Shown here: one piece after another, positions 44,648 to 51,412 of the stretch
Numbering within the stretch: position 1 is the first letter of the stretch
How the letters are laid out: every line of letters begins with the position of its first letter
Assembly: GCA_021156365.1 (NCBI GenBank)
Contig: JAJNDK010000003.1
Location: 186,001-250,000 of the forward strand
DNA length: 64,000 nt
DNA from: Bacteroidota bacterium
Lineage (GTDB): Bacteria; Bacteroidota; Bacteroidia; B-17B0; Aurantibacillaceae
Direction: 5' to 3'
Notes under the pieces: model-generated
Told to the model about the DNA's origin: nothing
The model's database searches: none
What the model saw: only the letters and a program-made list of their open reading frames with translations
Program-made: the position numbers and the translations under genes

Positions 44648-44694
44648 GCAATTATATGGTTGCAAATATATATGCAATTATATGATTGCGCAAA
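44648..44694 (-). promoter_or_regulatory. Operator-promoter of the ArsR operon
   Basis: On the minus strand, TTTG (44694-44691), 20 bases and TATATTTG (44670-44663) form a full Bacteroidota promoter. Two near-palindromes, GCAATTATATGATTGC (44674-44689) and GCAATTATATGGTTGC (44648-44663), differ at one base. Their centres are 26 bp apart: one fills the -33/-7 spacer and one covers the start site. This is a typical repressor arrangement. Confidence 0.8.
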
Positions 44695-44869
44695 TCTTTT
44701 CCGCTTTTTTTAGAACTTTCGAAAAGACTGCTGGAATTGTCGGATTCCTGGATGTCGGGATTAGAATGACTATTTAGATAAGATTTTTCATCATTGAATG
44801 AAACCGGACCTGAACAGTTATCGCGTGAGAAAGAATTAGTTGGATGTCGCAATTTTTCGGTCACAAAAG

Positions 44870-44892
44870 AACCGCTTGACAATCAAGCGGTT
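44870..44892 (+). terminator. Hairpin terminator-like element
   Basis: A 9-bp stem AACCGCTTG/CAAGCGGTT with loop ACAAT, followed by TTCTGTTTTG. It lies in a 360-base region (44643-45002) that has no gene. The sequence after it (about 44895-44990) carries no supported gene. Confidence 0.6.
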
Positions 44893-45002
44893 TTCTGTTT
44901 TGTACCCCATGCCATACACAACTCGAACCCAATCCTTGAAGACGCAAGGGTTTTGGCTCAGATTTGGGACTTATATAGGTTCAAAGATTGAGATAGAATG
45001 AT

Positions 45003-45326
45003 CTAGCCTGTTATTTTTAAAGCCTCAATAAGTCCATCCTTTATATCAAAATGAAATTTCAATACAATTGGACTTCCAGGAAATGTTCCTGAACACTCTG
45101 CTGATAAAACGCTTGTTTTACCTTCATGAGTTATTAATAGAGGCTTCATCACAGACTTATACTTTTTATTTGATTCATCGATCCACTCTTGTACCGCCTT
45201 TCTTCCAGTATGCGTTTTTCCTTCGTCAAACACAACAGCTGTTTCAGAAAAACAATTAGCATAAGCTAGGCTGTCGAATTGGTTTTGAGCTGTTACTACG
45301 TCAGCTATTACTTTTGGTAAATTCAT
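45003..45326 (-). CDS. SnoaL-like/NTF2-fold protein
   Basis: A 107-residue protein matching the SnoaL-like small NTF2 fold: VTAQNQFDSLAYANCFSETA, then VVFDEGKTHTGRKAVQEWID, SNKKYKSVMKPLLITHEGKT and KFHFDIKDGLIEALKITG. Members are ketosteroid-isomerase-like enzymes or binding proteins; no reaction can be assigned. It is downstream of the SDR gene with a 23-base gap on the same strand and is likely cotranscribed with it. The HxlR regulator at 46265 is divergent from the pair. Confidence 0.8.
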   Translation of the reverse strand: MNLPKVIADVVTAQNQFDSLAYANCFSETAVVFDEGKTHTGRKAVQEWIDESNKKYKSVMKPLLITHEGKTSVLSAECSGTFPGSPIVLKFHFDIKDGLIEALKITG

Positions 45327-45349
45327 AATTTTTTATTTTTTATTGGTTA

Positions 45350-46132
45350 TTAAATTGTTGGCACTGTGCCGCCATCGATGACAAATTCTGTCCCTGTTAG
45401 ATAGTTGGCTCTAGGTGAGACAAGAAACCCAACCAGTTCAGCTACTTCTTCGGGTTCTGCCGGTCTTCCGAAGGGTATGCCACCCAAGGCATCCATAACG
45501 CTTTGTTGAGCTTCCTCAATAGAACAATTTGAACCCTGGGCAATCCGTTCCAAAAAATATTTTACATTTTCAGTCCTGATCCATCCCGGGGAAACTGTCA
45601 GTACCCGTACGCCTTTAGAAGTCACCTCTTTCGATAGACCCTTGCTGTAATTGATCAGGCCGGCCTTAGCTGCCGCATATGGAAGCGTTGCGTCATATAA
45701 GGGAAGCCTCCCCTGAATAGAAGCAATGTGAATGATCACCCCGCTTTTCTGCTCAAGCATTTGTGGCAAAAAACCTCGGTCTAATCTCACTGGTGCAAAC
45801 AGATTTGTTTGCAGGGTTTTCTCCCAGTCTTTATCCGTTAAAACCGCAAATCCACCACCCGGAGTTTCAGACGCTCCTAAATTGTTTACAAGGATGTCGA
45901 GTTTTTTGTGTTTTGACAACACTTCGTCTACCACCTTTTGTGTTCCCGACTCTGTACTCAAATCTGCCGAAATAAAATGCAGGTTCCTGGTGAGATTTTC
46001 AGGTGCGTTTCTTGCGGTAATAATAACAATTGCTCCAGCTTGTAGCAGCCTTTCTGCAATTGCCCTTCCGGCTCCCTTTGTTCCTCCTGTTACCAGGGCA
46101 ATTTTTCCATTTAACTCATTGTTGTAATCCAT
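45350..46132 (-). CDS. Short-chain dehydrogenase/reductase (SDR)
   Basis: A 260-residue NAD(P)-dependent oxidoreductase. It has the Rossmann glycine motif (ALVTGGTKGAGRAIAERLL), an NNLGAS motif in place of NNAG, the active-site segment HIASIQGRLPLYDATLPYAAAK with Tyr and Lys of YxxxK, and a final FVIDGGTVPTI. The ATG at 46132 is chosen because upstream residues do not match the family. The SnoaL-like gene follows and an HxlR regulator diverges, so the two form a regulated oxidoreductase unit. The substrate is not evident. Confidence 0.85.
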   Translation of the reverse strand: MDYNNELNGKIALVTGGTKGAGRAIAERLLQAGAIVIITARNAPENLTRNLHFISADLSTESGTQKVVDEVLSKHKKLDILVNNLGASETPGGGFAVLTDKDWEKTLQTNLFAPVRLDRGFLPQMLEQKSGVIIHIASIQGRLPLYDATLPYAAAKAGLINYSKGLSKEVTSKGVRVLTVSPGWIRTENVKYFLERIAQGSNCSIEEAQQSVMDALGGIPFGRPAEPEEVAELVGFLVSPRANYLTGTEFVIDGGTVPTI

Positions 46133-46210
46133 ATTGTTTTTTTTAAAATTGACACTGCAAATTTCTGACGTATGAGCTGCTAAAACAATTACGGGTAATC
46201 GAATTGCATA

Positions 46211-46226
46211 GGGATAAATTTGTCCC
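46211..46226. promoter_or_regulatory. Candidate HxlR operator (near-palindrome)
   Basis: GGGATAAATTTGTCCC is a 16-bp palindrome with one mismatched pair. It lies in the 132-base gap between the divergent SDR and HxlR genes. A half-site, TTTATCCC, recurs at 46257-46264 over the -7 box of the HxlR gene. Confidence 0.55.
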
Positions 46227-46229
46227 ATA

Positions 46230-46260
46230 TTGTAGGTGTAAGAACATTAGGCTAACTTTA
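46230..46260 (+). promoter_or_regulatory. Promoter of the HxlR gene
   Basis: TTG at 46230-46232 and TAACTTTA at 46253-46260 are 20 bases apart, fitting the Bacteroidota -33/-7 pattern with one mismatch in the last base. The start codon follows after four bases, so the transcript would be almost leaderless. Confidence 0.6.
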
Positions 46261-46264
46261 TCCC

Positions 46265-46663
46265 ATGCGTGAAAGAAAAATTCCTTTAAATCTGAATTGC
46301 GGCCTTGACCTGATAGGAGAGGTTTTGTATGGCAAGTGGAAGATCCGGTTACTTTGGTTCATCAATGAAGGGCATAAACGCCCTAGTGAACTACAACGTA
46401 AAATTCCGGATGCCTCACGGAGGGTTTTGAATGTACAGTTAAACGAGCTGGAAGCACACGATTTAATTAAAAAGAAAATCTATCCTGTTGTACCACCAAA
46501 AGTAGAATATTCTTTGACGCTATTCGGAAAGACTATTATTCCCATAATTGGCGCTTTAGGTAAATGGGGCGATGACAATGAAGACAGACTACGTGATCTT
46601 ATCTTAAATGGAAAACAAAACTACCCTCAGAATTCTGAAGGCAGTTTAAAAATCCGACGCTAA
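46265..46663 (+). CDS. HxlR-family transcriptional regulator
   Basis: A 132-residue protein with the HxlR winged-helix order: CGLDLIGEVLYGKWKIRLLW, GHKRPSELQRKIPDASRRVL, NVQLNELEAHDLIKKKIYPV and VPPKVEYSLTLFGKTIIPII. HxlR proteins are often regulated by a small molecule or by thiol oxidation. Here the conserved N-terminal Cys is present (NLNCG). It is divergent from the SDR/SnoaL-like pair, which it probably controls together with itself. Confidence 0.85.
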   Translation: MRERKIPLNLNCGLDLIGEVLYGKWKIRLLWFINEGHKRPSELQRKIPDASRRVLNVQLNELEAHDLIKKKIYPVVPPKVEYSLTLFGKTIIPIIGALGKWGDDNEDRLRDLILNGKQNYPQNSEGSLKIRR

Positions 46664-46684
46664 TATACGATCCGGAATTTAATT

Positions 46685-46807
46685 TCAGATCGCCATCTCG
46701 TTGCAGGCCTGTAGCGCACAAGCCCTTAATCTCACTGCTGCTTCGGGTTGTGCTAACGCATCAAAAAAACGCGTTTGTGTTTCCAGTTTTAGAGCATAAT
46801 GCAGGTG
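46685..46807 (-). other. 40-codon coding-like remnant without a start codon
   Basis: Between two stops on the minus strand lies an open frame encoding LKLETQTRFFDALAQPEAAV, then RLRACALQACNEMAI. Codon use and composition look coding, but there is no plausible start codon and the upstream frame is closed. It is in the 660-base gap between the HxlR gene and the S4 gene, on the same strand as tRNA-Leu. It could be the end of a lost gene or part of a repeated element. Confidence 0.35.
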
Positions 46808-46959
46808 TTACTGATGTAAATTTCTTCCTTTTTAGACTCTCAAAATTATTTGCCTAAATTTTAAATCCACAACTTTTGAACCTGATTCGGTATTACGTAA
46901 CCATAGAGGACTTGAACCCCAAACTCATTGAAAACCAAAGTATGAATAACAGTCAATAA

Positions 46960-46999
46960 AAAACCCGCTGTCCCGATAGCTATCGGGGCAGCGGGTTTT
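46960..46999 (-). terminator. Terminator of tRNA-Leu(CAA) with embedded palindrome
   Basis: The outer stem AAAACCCGCTG/CAGCGGGTTTT encloses CCCGATAGCTATCGGG. On the minus strand it lies seven bases after the tRNA and ends in a T run. The central 16-base palindrome recurs at 49407-49422. Confidence 0.85.
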
Positions 47000-47006
47000 C
47001 TTAATG

Positions 47007-47090
47007 TACCCAGTGCCGGACTCGAACCGGCATGTCAGTGAAGACACAGGTGTTTGAGACCAGCGCGTCTACCGATTCCGCCAACTGGGC
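47007..47090 (-). tRNA. tRNA-Leu (anticodon CAA)
   Basis: On the minus strand the acceptor GCCCAGT pairs with ACTGGGT and the discriminator is A; the CCA end is not encoded. The anticodon loop CTCAAAC gives anticodon CAA for UUG codons. There is a long variable arm and a T arm GCCGG-TTCGAGT-CCGGC. The anticodon stem has one T-T mismatch at the 28-42 pair, and the first acceptor pair is G-T. Confidence 0.9.
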
Positions 47091-47116
47091 ATTTAGCGGT
47101 AATTATTCTGCCAACC

Positions 47117-47167
47117 CCTGACGAAGCAAAGCTTGTCAGGATCGTGACATGCTTTAGGCATCGTCAC
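47117..47167. repeat. Two-hairpin palindromic element upstream of tRNA-Leu
   Basis: CCTGAC (47117-47122) pairs with GTCAGG (47135-47140), with a near-symmetric interior of GAAGC/GCTT. GTGAC (47144-47148) pairs with GTCAC (47163-47167) with GC/GC inner pairs. The element lies within a region that carries no gene. It resembles a small repetitive palindromic sequence, but whether it is multicopy cannot be seen here. Confidence 0.5.
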
Positions 47168-47327
47168 TGATGGGCATTTTTAGCGTTGCAGCCAAATGGA
47201 CCGGGAATTGCTTCCGTAACGCATTCGTGCAGGCTAATTAGAACGGGGGACAAAAGTACGATTAGTTTTGAAAACTGCAAAAAAAGGATGAAAAAGCATT
47301 AAGAACAGCCGCTTTCAACAAAGCAGC

Positions 47328-47534
47328 TTATTCTATTTTTAATTGCTGCCCGTCGTATTCAATAACATCGCCCGGCTTTAGCTTGGCCCTGTAGCGGGTT
47401 TCAACCTGGCCGTTTAATTTTATAAGACCTTCATCTACCAGGTACTTTCCTTCGCCACCGGTGTTCATCCAGCGTTTTACTTTTATCAATTGTAAAAGTT
47501 GGATGTACTCACCCGTGATCTTTAATATTTCCAT
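47328..47534 (-). CDS. S4-domain RNA-binding protein (YaaA/RlbA-like)
   Basis: A 68-residue protein consisting only of an S4 domain, with IQLLQLIKVKRWMNTGGEGK, YLVDEGLIKLNGQVETRYRA and the closing KLKPGDVIEYDGQQLKIE. The ATG at 47534 is the first start matching the family; an upstream extension is not conserved. Such small S4 proteins bind structured RNA and are often linked with DNA repair or ribosome genes. It is divergent from prs. Confidence 0.8.
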   Translation of the reverse strand: MEILKITGEYIQLLQLIKVKRWMNTGGEGKYLVDEGLIKLNGQVETRYRAKLKPGDVIEYDGQQLKIE

Positions 47535-47693
47535 GCTGTAAAAGTACAGTATTTCGTACATTTGTTTGTGAATATCATAGGAGGGGCGGGGAGGACAAAA
47601 ATCGGTTTTTAAGCCTTTCAGGATCATACTGATACGAATACGTCCACTGTTTAGCCGGACGCGACGGAATTCTTCCAAAAACAAGGCATTTTA

Positions 47694-47724
47694 TTGCCCG
47701 AACCGCAAAAAATTGGTATATTTG
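47694..47724 (+). promoter_or_regulatory. Promoter of prs
   Basis: TTG at 47694-47696 and TATATTTG at 47717-47724 are 20 bases apart, a full match to the Bacteroidota -33/-7 arrangement. The chosen start codon is at 47748, giving a leader of about 20 bases. Confidence 0.75.
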
Positions 47725-47747
47725 CAGCCCCAAAAACATTTCAGGAT

Positions 47748-48680
47748 ATGGAATCAAGTGTATGTTTGTTCGGAGGTAACGCCTCAAAAACTGTTGCAGA
47801 AAAAATTGCGACGGCTTATGGTTCGCACCTGGGCAAAGTAAATGTGATCCGTTTCAGCGACGGAGAGCTACAGGTTTCCTTCGAAGAAAGTGTTCGGGGG
47901 CAAAGCGTATTCCTTATCCAGAGCACCTTTCCGCCTGCGGAGAACCTGATGGAATTGTTGCTGATGATCGATGCGGCCAAGCGTGCTTCTGCCAAAGAGA
48001 TCATCGCTGTTCTTCCTTACTTCGGGTATGCACGCCAGGATCGCAAGGATCAGCCACGTGTGGCGATCGGCTCCAAGCTGGTGGCAGATATGCTGGCAGT
48101 GGCAGGCGCAACGCGTGTAATGACGATGGACCTGCATGCCGACCAGATCCAGGGTTTTTTCAATATCCCTGTGGATCATTTGTATGCTTCCACGATCTTT
48201 ATGCCGCATATTCAACAGCTGAACCTGCCGAATCTCGCTATTGCAGCGCCTGATATGGGTGGAAGTAAACGTGCGAACGCTTATGCCAAGCATTTGAAAT
48301 GTGATATCATTATTTGTTACAAACAGCGTACAAAAGCCAATGTAGTGGATCATATGACCGCTATCGGCGATATAGAGGGAAAAAATGTAGTACTGGTGGA
48401 TGATATGATCGACACCGGGGGAACACTTTGCAAGGCATCGGATATGATGATGGAGCGTGGCGCTTTGAGTGTACGCGCGATCTGCACACATGGTATCCTT
48501 TCCGGGAAAGCATATGAGAATATTGAGAACTCGAAAATTACGGAACTGATCGTAACGGATACGATCCCTTTGAAAAGAGAAAGCAACAAGATAAAAGTAG
48601 TATCGGTAGCCGATCTGTTTGCAAGGGTGATCCACAACGTGCTCAGCAACGAATCGATCAGTTCGCACTTTATAGTTTAA
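47748..48680 (+). CDS. prs: Ribose-phosphate pyrophosphokinase
   Basis: A 310-residue enzyme that makes phosphoribosyl pyrophosphate from ribose 5-phosphate and ATP, feeding purine, pyrimidine, histidine, tryptophan and NAD synthesis. Markers are FGGNASKTVAEKIA, FSDGELQVSFEESVRG, the AKRASAKEIIAVLPYFGYAR loop, QDRKDQPRVAIGSKLVADML, the MDLHADQIQGFFNIPVDHLYA segment and the PRPP-binding VVLVDDMIDTGGTL. The ATG at 47748 is chosen because the promoter lies just upstream and an upstream start would overlap it. It is followed at 84 bases by rplY. Confidence 0.95.
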   Translation: MESSVCLFGGNASKTVAEKIATAYGSHLGKVNVIRFSDGELQVSFEESVRGQSVFLIQSTFPPAENLMELLLMIDAAKRASAKEIIAVLPYFGYARQDRKDQPRVAIGSKLVADMLAVAGATRVMTMDLHADQIQGFFNIPVDHLYASTIFMPHIQQLNLPNLAIAAPDMGGSKRANAYAKHLKCDIIICYKQRTKANVVDHMTAIGDIEGKNVVLVDDMIDTGGTLCKASDMMMERGALSVRAICTHGILSGKAYENIENSKITELIVTDTIPLKRESNKIKVVSVADLFARVIHNVLSNESISSHFIV

Positions 48681-48764
48681 GACAGTACCCGCATAAATTA
48701 AATAAACAAGCGGAAATCAATGTTAGCGGGGCATTGAGGAACGTTATTAAAAAAAACAATTACA

Positions 48765-49367
48765 ATGAGAGTAATTAAATTGAGCGGTTCGCAGCGCGCG
48801 AACGTAGGAAGAGCAAACGCAACGGAATTGCGTAACAGCGGAATGGTTCCTTGCGTTATTTACGGTGGAAAAGAACAGATCCATTTTTCTGCTGAAGAAA
48901 AAAGTTTCAAAAACATTATCTACACTCCGGATGTGTGCCAGATCGATGTGGAAGTAAACGGAAAAACATACCGTACGATCCTTCAGGAAGCACAGTATCA
49001 CCGTTTAACGGATAAATTGATCCACGCTGATTTCCTGGAAGTACAGGAAGGAAAACCGGTTATTATGAACATCCCCGTGAAAACAGTTGGTACATCAGCT
49101 GGTGTGCGTGCAGGTGGGAAATTAACGATCAAATTGCGTACACTGAAAGTAAAAGGTATGGCAAGCAATCTGCCTGATACGATCGATATCAACATCGAAA
49201 AACTGGAGATCGGTAAATCGATCGCAGTAGGTGAGATCGTTACAGACGGTATCGAGATCCTGAACCCTAAAAACATCAGCGTAGTATCAGTGAACACTAC
49301 ACGTGCAGTAGCACAGGCTGAACAGGCTGCAGCAAAAGACGATAAAAAAGCACCGGCTAAAAAATAA
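48765..49367 (+). CDS. rplY: 50S ribosomal protein L25/general stress protein Ctc
   Basis: A 200-residue protein of the long Ctc type. The N-terminal L25 domain (about residues 1-95) binds 5S rRNA, with NVGRANATELRNSGMVPCVI, FKNIIYTPDVCQIDVEVNGK and TILQEAQYHRLTDKLIHADF. The C-terminal TL5-type beta domain (about 96-180) has VRAGGKLTIKLRTLKVKG and IDINIEKLEIGKSIAVGEIV. A Lys/Ala-rich tail ends the protein. The gene follows prs, the usual pairing, and ends at a large terminator hairpin. No unusual residue is seen. Confidence 0.9.
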   Translation: MRVIKLSGSQRANVGRANATELRNSGMVPCVIYGGKEQIHFSAEEKSFKNIIYTPDVCQIDVEVNGKTYRTILQEAQYHRLTDKLIHADFLEVQEGKPVIMNIPVKTVGTSAGVRAGGKLTIKLRTLKVKGMASNLPDTIDINIEKLEIGKSIAVGEIVTDGIEILNPKNISVVSVNTTRAVAQAEQAAAKDDKKAPAKK

Positions 49368-49381
49368 TTCAATCCCCATGT

Positions 49382-49447
49382 AAAAGCCGTCTCCCTTGTC
49401 ATTCTTCCCGATAGCTATCGGGATGACGAAGAAGGGAGGCGGCTTTT
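49382..49447 (+). terminator. Terminator of prs-rplY with embedded palindrome
   Basis: The outer stem AAAAGCCG/CGGCTTTT and an inner CTCCCTT/AAGGGAG stem enclose CCCGATAGCTATCGGG (49407-49422), the same 16-base palindrome found at 46972-46987. T residues follow on the plus strand. It begins 15 bases after the rplY stop. Confidence 0.85.
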
Positions 49448-49462
49448 TTAGTACAGGTAACT

Positions 49463-49711
49463 ATGGATAATAAAGCATTGCAAAACGAAAAAAAGATGTT
49501 GACCATTCTGAAATTCAATGAATGGTTATGGCTGTTCTTTGTTATTGTTTCCGTAGGTTGCTCCATCTATATGCTGGCTGTTGGCGATCGTAGCCAGGCA
49601 CTTTATTTCCTGATCCTGATCTTTTTGTCAGGTTTCTTCTATTCATTCAAAAAACGGCAGCGCAAACGCCACGAAAAGCGCATATTCGAAGCCGAAGAAA
49701 AACAAAAGTAA
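49463..49711 (+). CDS. Small membrane protein of unknown function
   Basis: An 82-residue protein with two membrane helices (about residues 18-37 and 45-61), a short periplasmic turn (AVGDRSQ), and a strongly basic C-terminus (KKRQRKRHEKRIFEAEEKQK). It starts directly after the rplY terminator. The family is not recognised. No partner is evident, and the next gene is on the other strand. Confidence 0.65.
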   Translation: MDNKALQNEKKMLTILKFNEWLWLFFVIVSVGCSIYMLAVGDRSQALYFLILIFLSGFFYSFKKRQRKRHEKRIFEAEEKQK

Positions 49712-49821
49712 ATCCCGAAAGCCTGCCCTCAGACAGGTTGGAACAAATCAAAAGGATGGTGGGACCAAAAATGAGATGCAACTACATCTCACATTCATCA
49801 GCTGCAAAAAAACGTAAGGAA

Positions 49822-51132
49822 TTAACCTTTCGCCCGGAAGGCAAGAGTGATCGGCACTCCGCAGAAGTCAAAATTTTCCCGTAGCTTATTTTCCAGGAAA
49901 CGTCTGTAAGGCTCATTGATGTATTGCGGAAGATTACAAAAGAAAACTATCGTAGGTACTCTGATCTTTAACTGCGTTACATATTTAATTTTCACGAATT
50001 TCCCTTTGATGGCAGGAGGTGGATGGTTCTCTATCAACGGCAGGAAGAAATCATTCAGCTTGGAAGTAGGGATCCTGTTAGTACGGTTATTATATACTTC
50101 TATAGCTGTTTCAACGGCTTTCAGGATCCGTTGCTTTTCTGTAACGGACGTAAATATAATGGGTACATCCCTGAACGGTGCAATACGCTCACGGATCTGC
50201 TCTTCGTATTTTTTTACGGAGTTCGAATCTTTATCTTCCACAAGGTCCCATTTGTTCACAACGATCACAATTCCTTTGTGATTTTTTTCTGCCAGGTGGA
50301 AAATAGCTAAATCCTGGCTTTCAAAGCCAAGGGTGGCGTCGATCATCACTACTGCCACATCACATTCTTCCAGTGCTTTGATAGAACGCATCACGGAATA
50401 GAACTCCAGGTTCTCGTGTACCTTTGCTTTCTTCCGGATCCCTGCAGTATCGATCAGCCAGAAATCTTTTCCAAAAGCTTTATAGCGTGTATGGATCGTA
50501 TCACGGGTAGTGCCCGCGATCGGTGTCACAATGTTCCGTTCGTTGCCAAGGAGTGCATTCGTAAGCGATGATTTCCCTACGTTTGGTCTTCCTACGATGG
50601 CAATACGTGGAAGCTCATCTTCCGGCAATTCTTCTGTCTCATTCAGGGATTTTACGACTTCATCCAGCAGCTCACCGGTACCGCTTCCGCTGATAGCCGA
50701 AATACAAAACACTTCGCCCAGTCCCAACTCATAGAATTCTGCTGAGTAGGCTGCACGTTCGTGGTTATCCACTTTGTTGGCCACCAGTAATGCTTTCTTT
50801 TTGTTTTTGCGGATCAGTTTTGCAACCTCTTCATCGAATTGGGTTACACCATCTACCACATCTACGAGGAAGAGTATCACATTGGCTTCATCAATAGCGA
50901 TCTGCACTTGTTTGCGGATCTCGCCCTCAAAAATATCATCGCTGCCTTTGATATAACCCCCGGTGTCCACAATAGTGAATTCTCTTCCGTTCCATTCTGA
51001 TTTACCATAATGCCTGTCGCGGGTCACACCTGCGATCTCATCCACGATAGCGCTTCTTCTCCCAACCAGGCGATTGAAAAGGGTGGACTTACCAACGTTA
51101 GGACGGCCGATTATTGCAACAATGTTAGACAT
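49822..51132 (-). CDS. der: Ribosome biogenesis GTPase Der (EngA)
   Basis: A 436-residue GTPase with two tandem G domains and a C-terminal KH-like domain. The first has [29 protein letters not shown] and NKVDN; the second has [35 protein letters not shown] and [10 protein letters not shown]. Der acts in assembly of the 50S ribosomal subunit and is essential in most bacteria. Length and motifs are normal. The gene stands alone on the minus strand with a probable promoter at 51163-51195. Confidence 0.95.
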   Translation of the reverse strand: MSNIVAIIGRPNVGKSTLFNRLVGRRSAIVDEIAGVTRDRHYGKSEWNGREFTIVDTGGYIKGSDDIFEGEIRKQVQIAIDEANVILFLVDVVDGVTQFDEEVAKLIRKNKKKALLVANKVDNHERAAYSAEFYELGLGEVFCISAISGSGTGELLDEVVKSLNETEELPEDELPRIAIVGRPNVGKSSLTNALLGNERNIVTPIAGTTRDTIHTRYKAFGKDFWLIDTAGIRKKAKVHENLEFYSVMRSIKALEECDVAVVMIDATLGFESQDLAIFHLAEKNHKGIVIVVNKWDLVEDKDSNSVKKYEEQIRERIAPFRDVPIIFTSVTEKQRILKAVETAIEVYNNRTNRIPTSKLNDFFLPLIENHPPPAIKGKFVKIKYVTQLKIRVPTIVFFCNLPQYINEPYRRFLENKLRENFDFCGVPITLAFRAKG

Positions 51133-51162
51133 GACGATAGATGCTTGTGAAATTTAAGGGGG

Positions 51163-51195
51163 CAAAGATACGGAAAAATTAACGATTTTCTACAA
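51163..51195 (-). promoter_or_regulatory. Promoter of der
   Basis: On the minus strand, TTG (51195-51193) and TATCTTTG (51170-51163) are separated by 22 bases, slightly long but close to the Bacteroidota pattern. The -7 box is exact and the start codon is 30 bases downstream. Confidence 0.55.
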
Positions 51196-51412
51196 GGACC
51201 GTAAATGCCCGGTATATGGGCTTAAAACTCGGTTTCGTCTGCTTTTTCGCGCCTGTTGCCTCAATAGAGATAAAAACGGATGCTATGTTGGACAGATCAA
51301 TTTTACTGTTTTAAACGTGTTTTTTTCTTTTATACCAACCGTAAACAAGGTTTTTATCACATATCCGGAAAGACAGGAATAGGGTATTGCTTTATGATTA
51401 AATTTGTATAGA

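Noticed and set aside
44895-44960. Sequence resembling a tRNA T arm (CTCGAACCC), with a similar one near 46905-46920 (CTTGAACCCC)
   Set aside because: Neither folds into a cloverleaf: acceptor, D and anticodon arms are missing. They may be tRNA fragments but cannot be supported as genes.
44794-44991. 65-codon plus-strand frame after the ArsR operator region
   Set aside because: It spans a terminator-like hairpin and has no recognisable domain, so it is not supported as a gene.
47868-48668. 266-codon minus-strand frame opposite prs
   Set aside because: It is fully antisense to prs, which has all family motifs and a promoter. The product has no recognisable domain.
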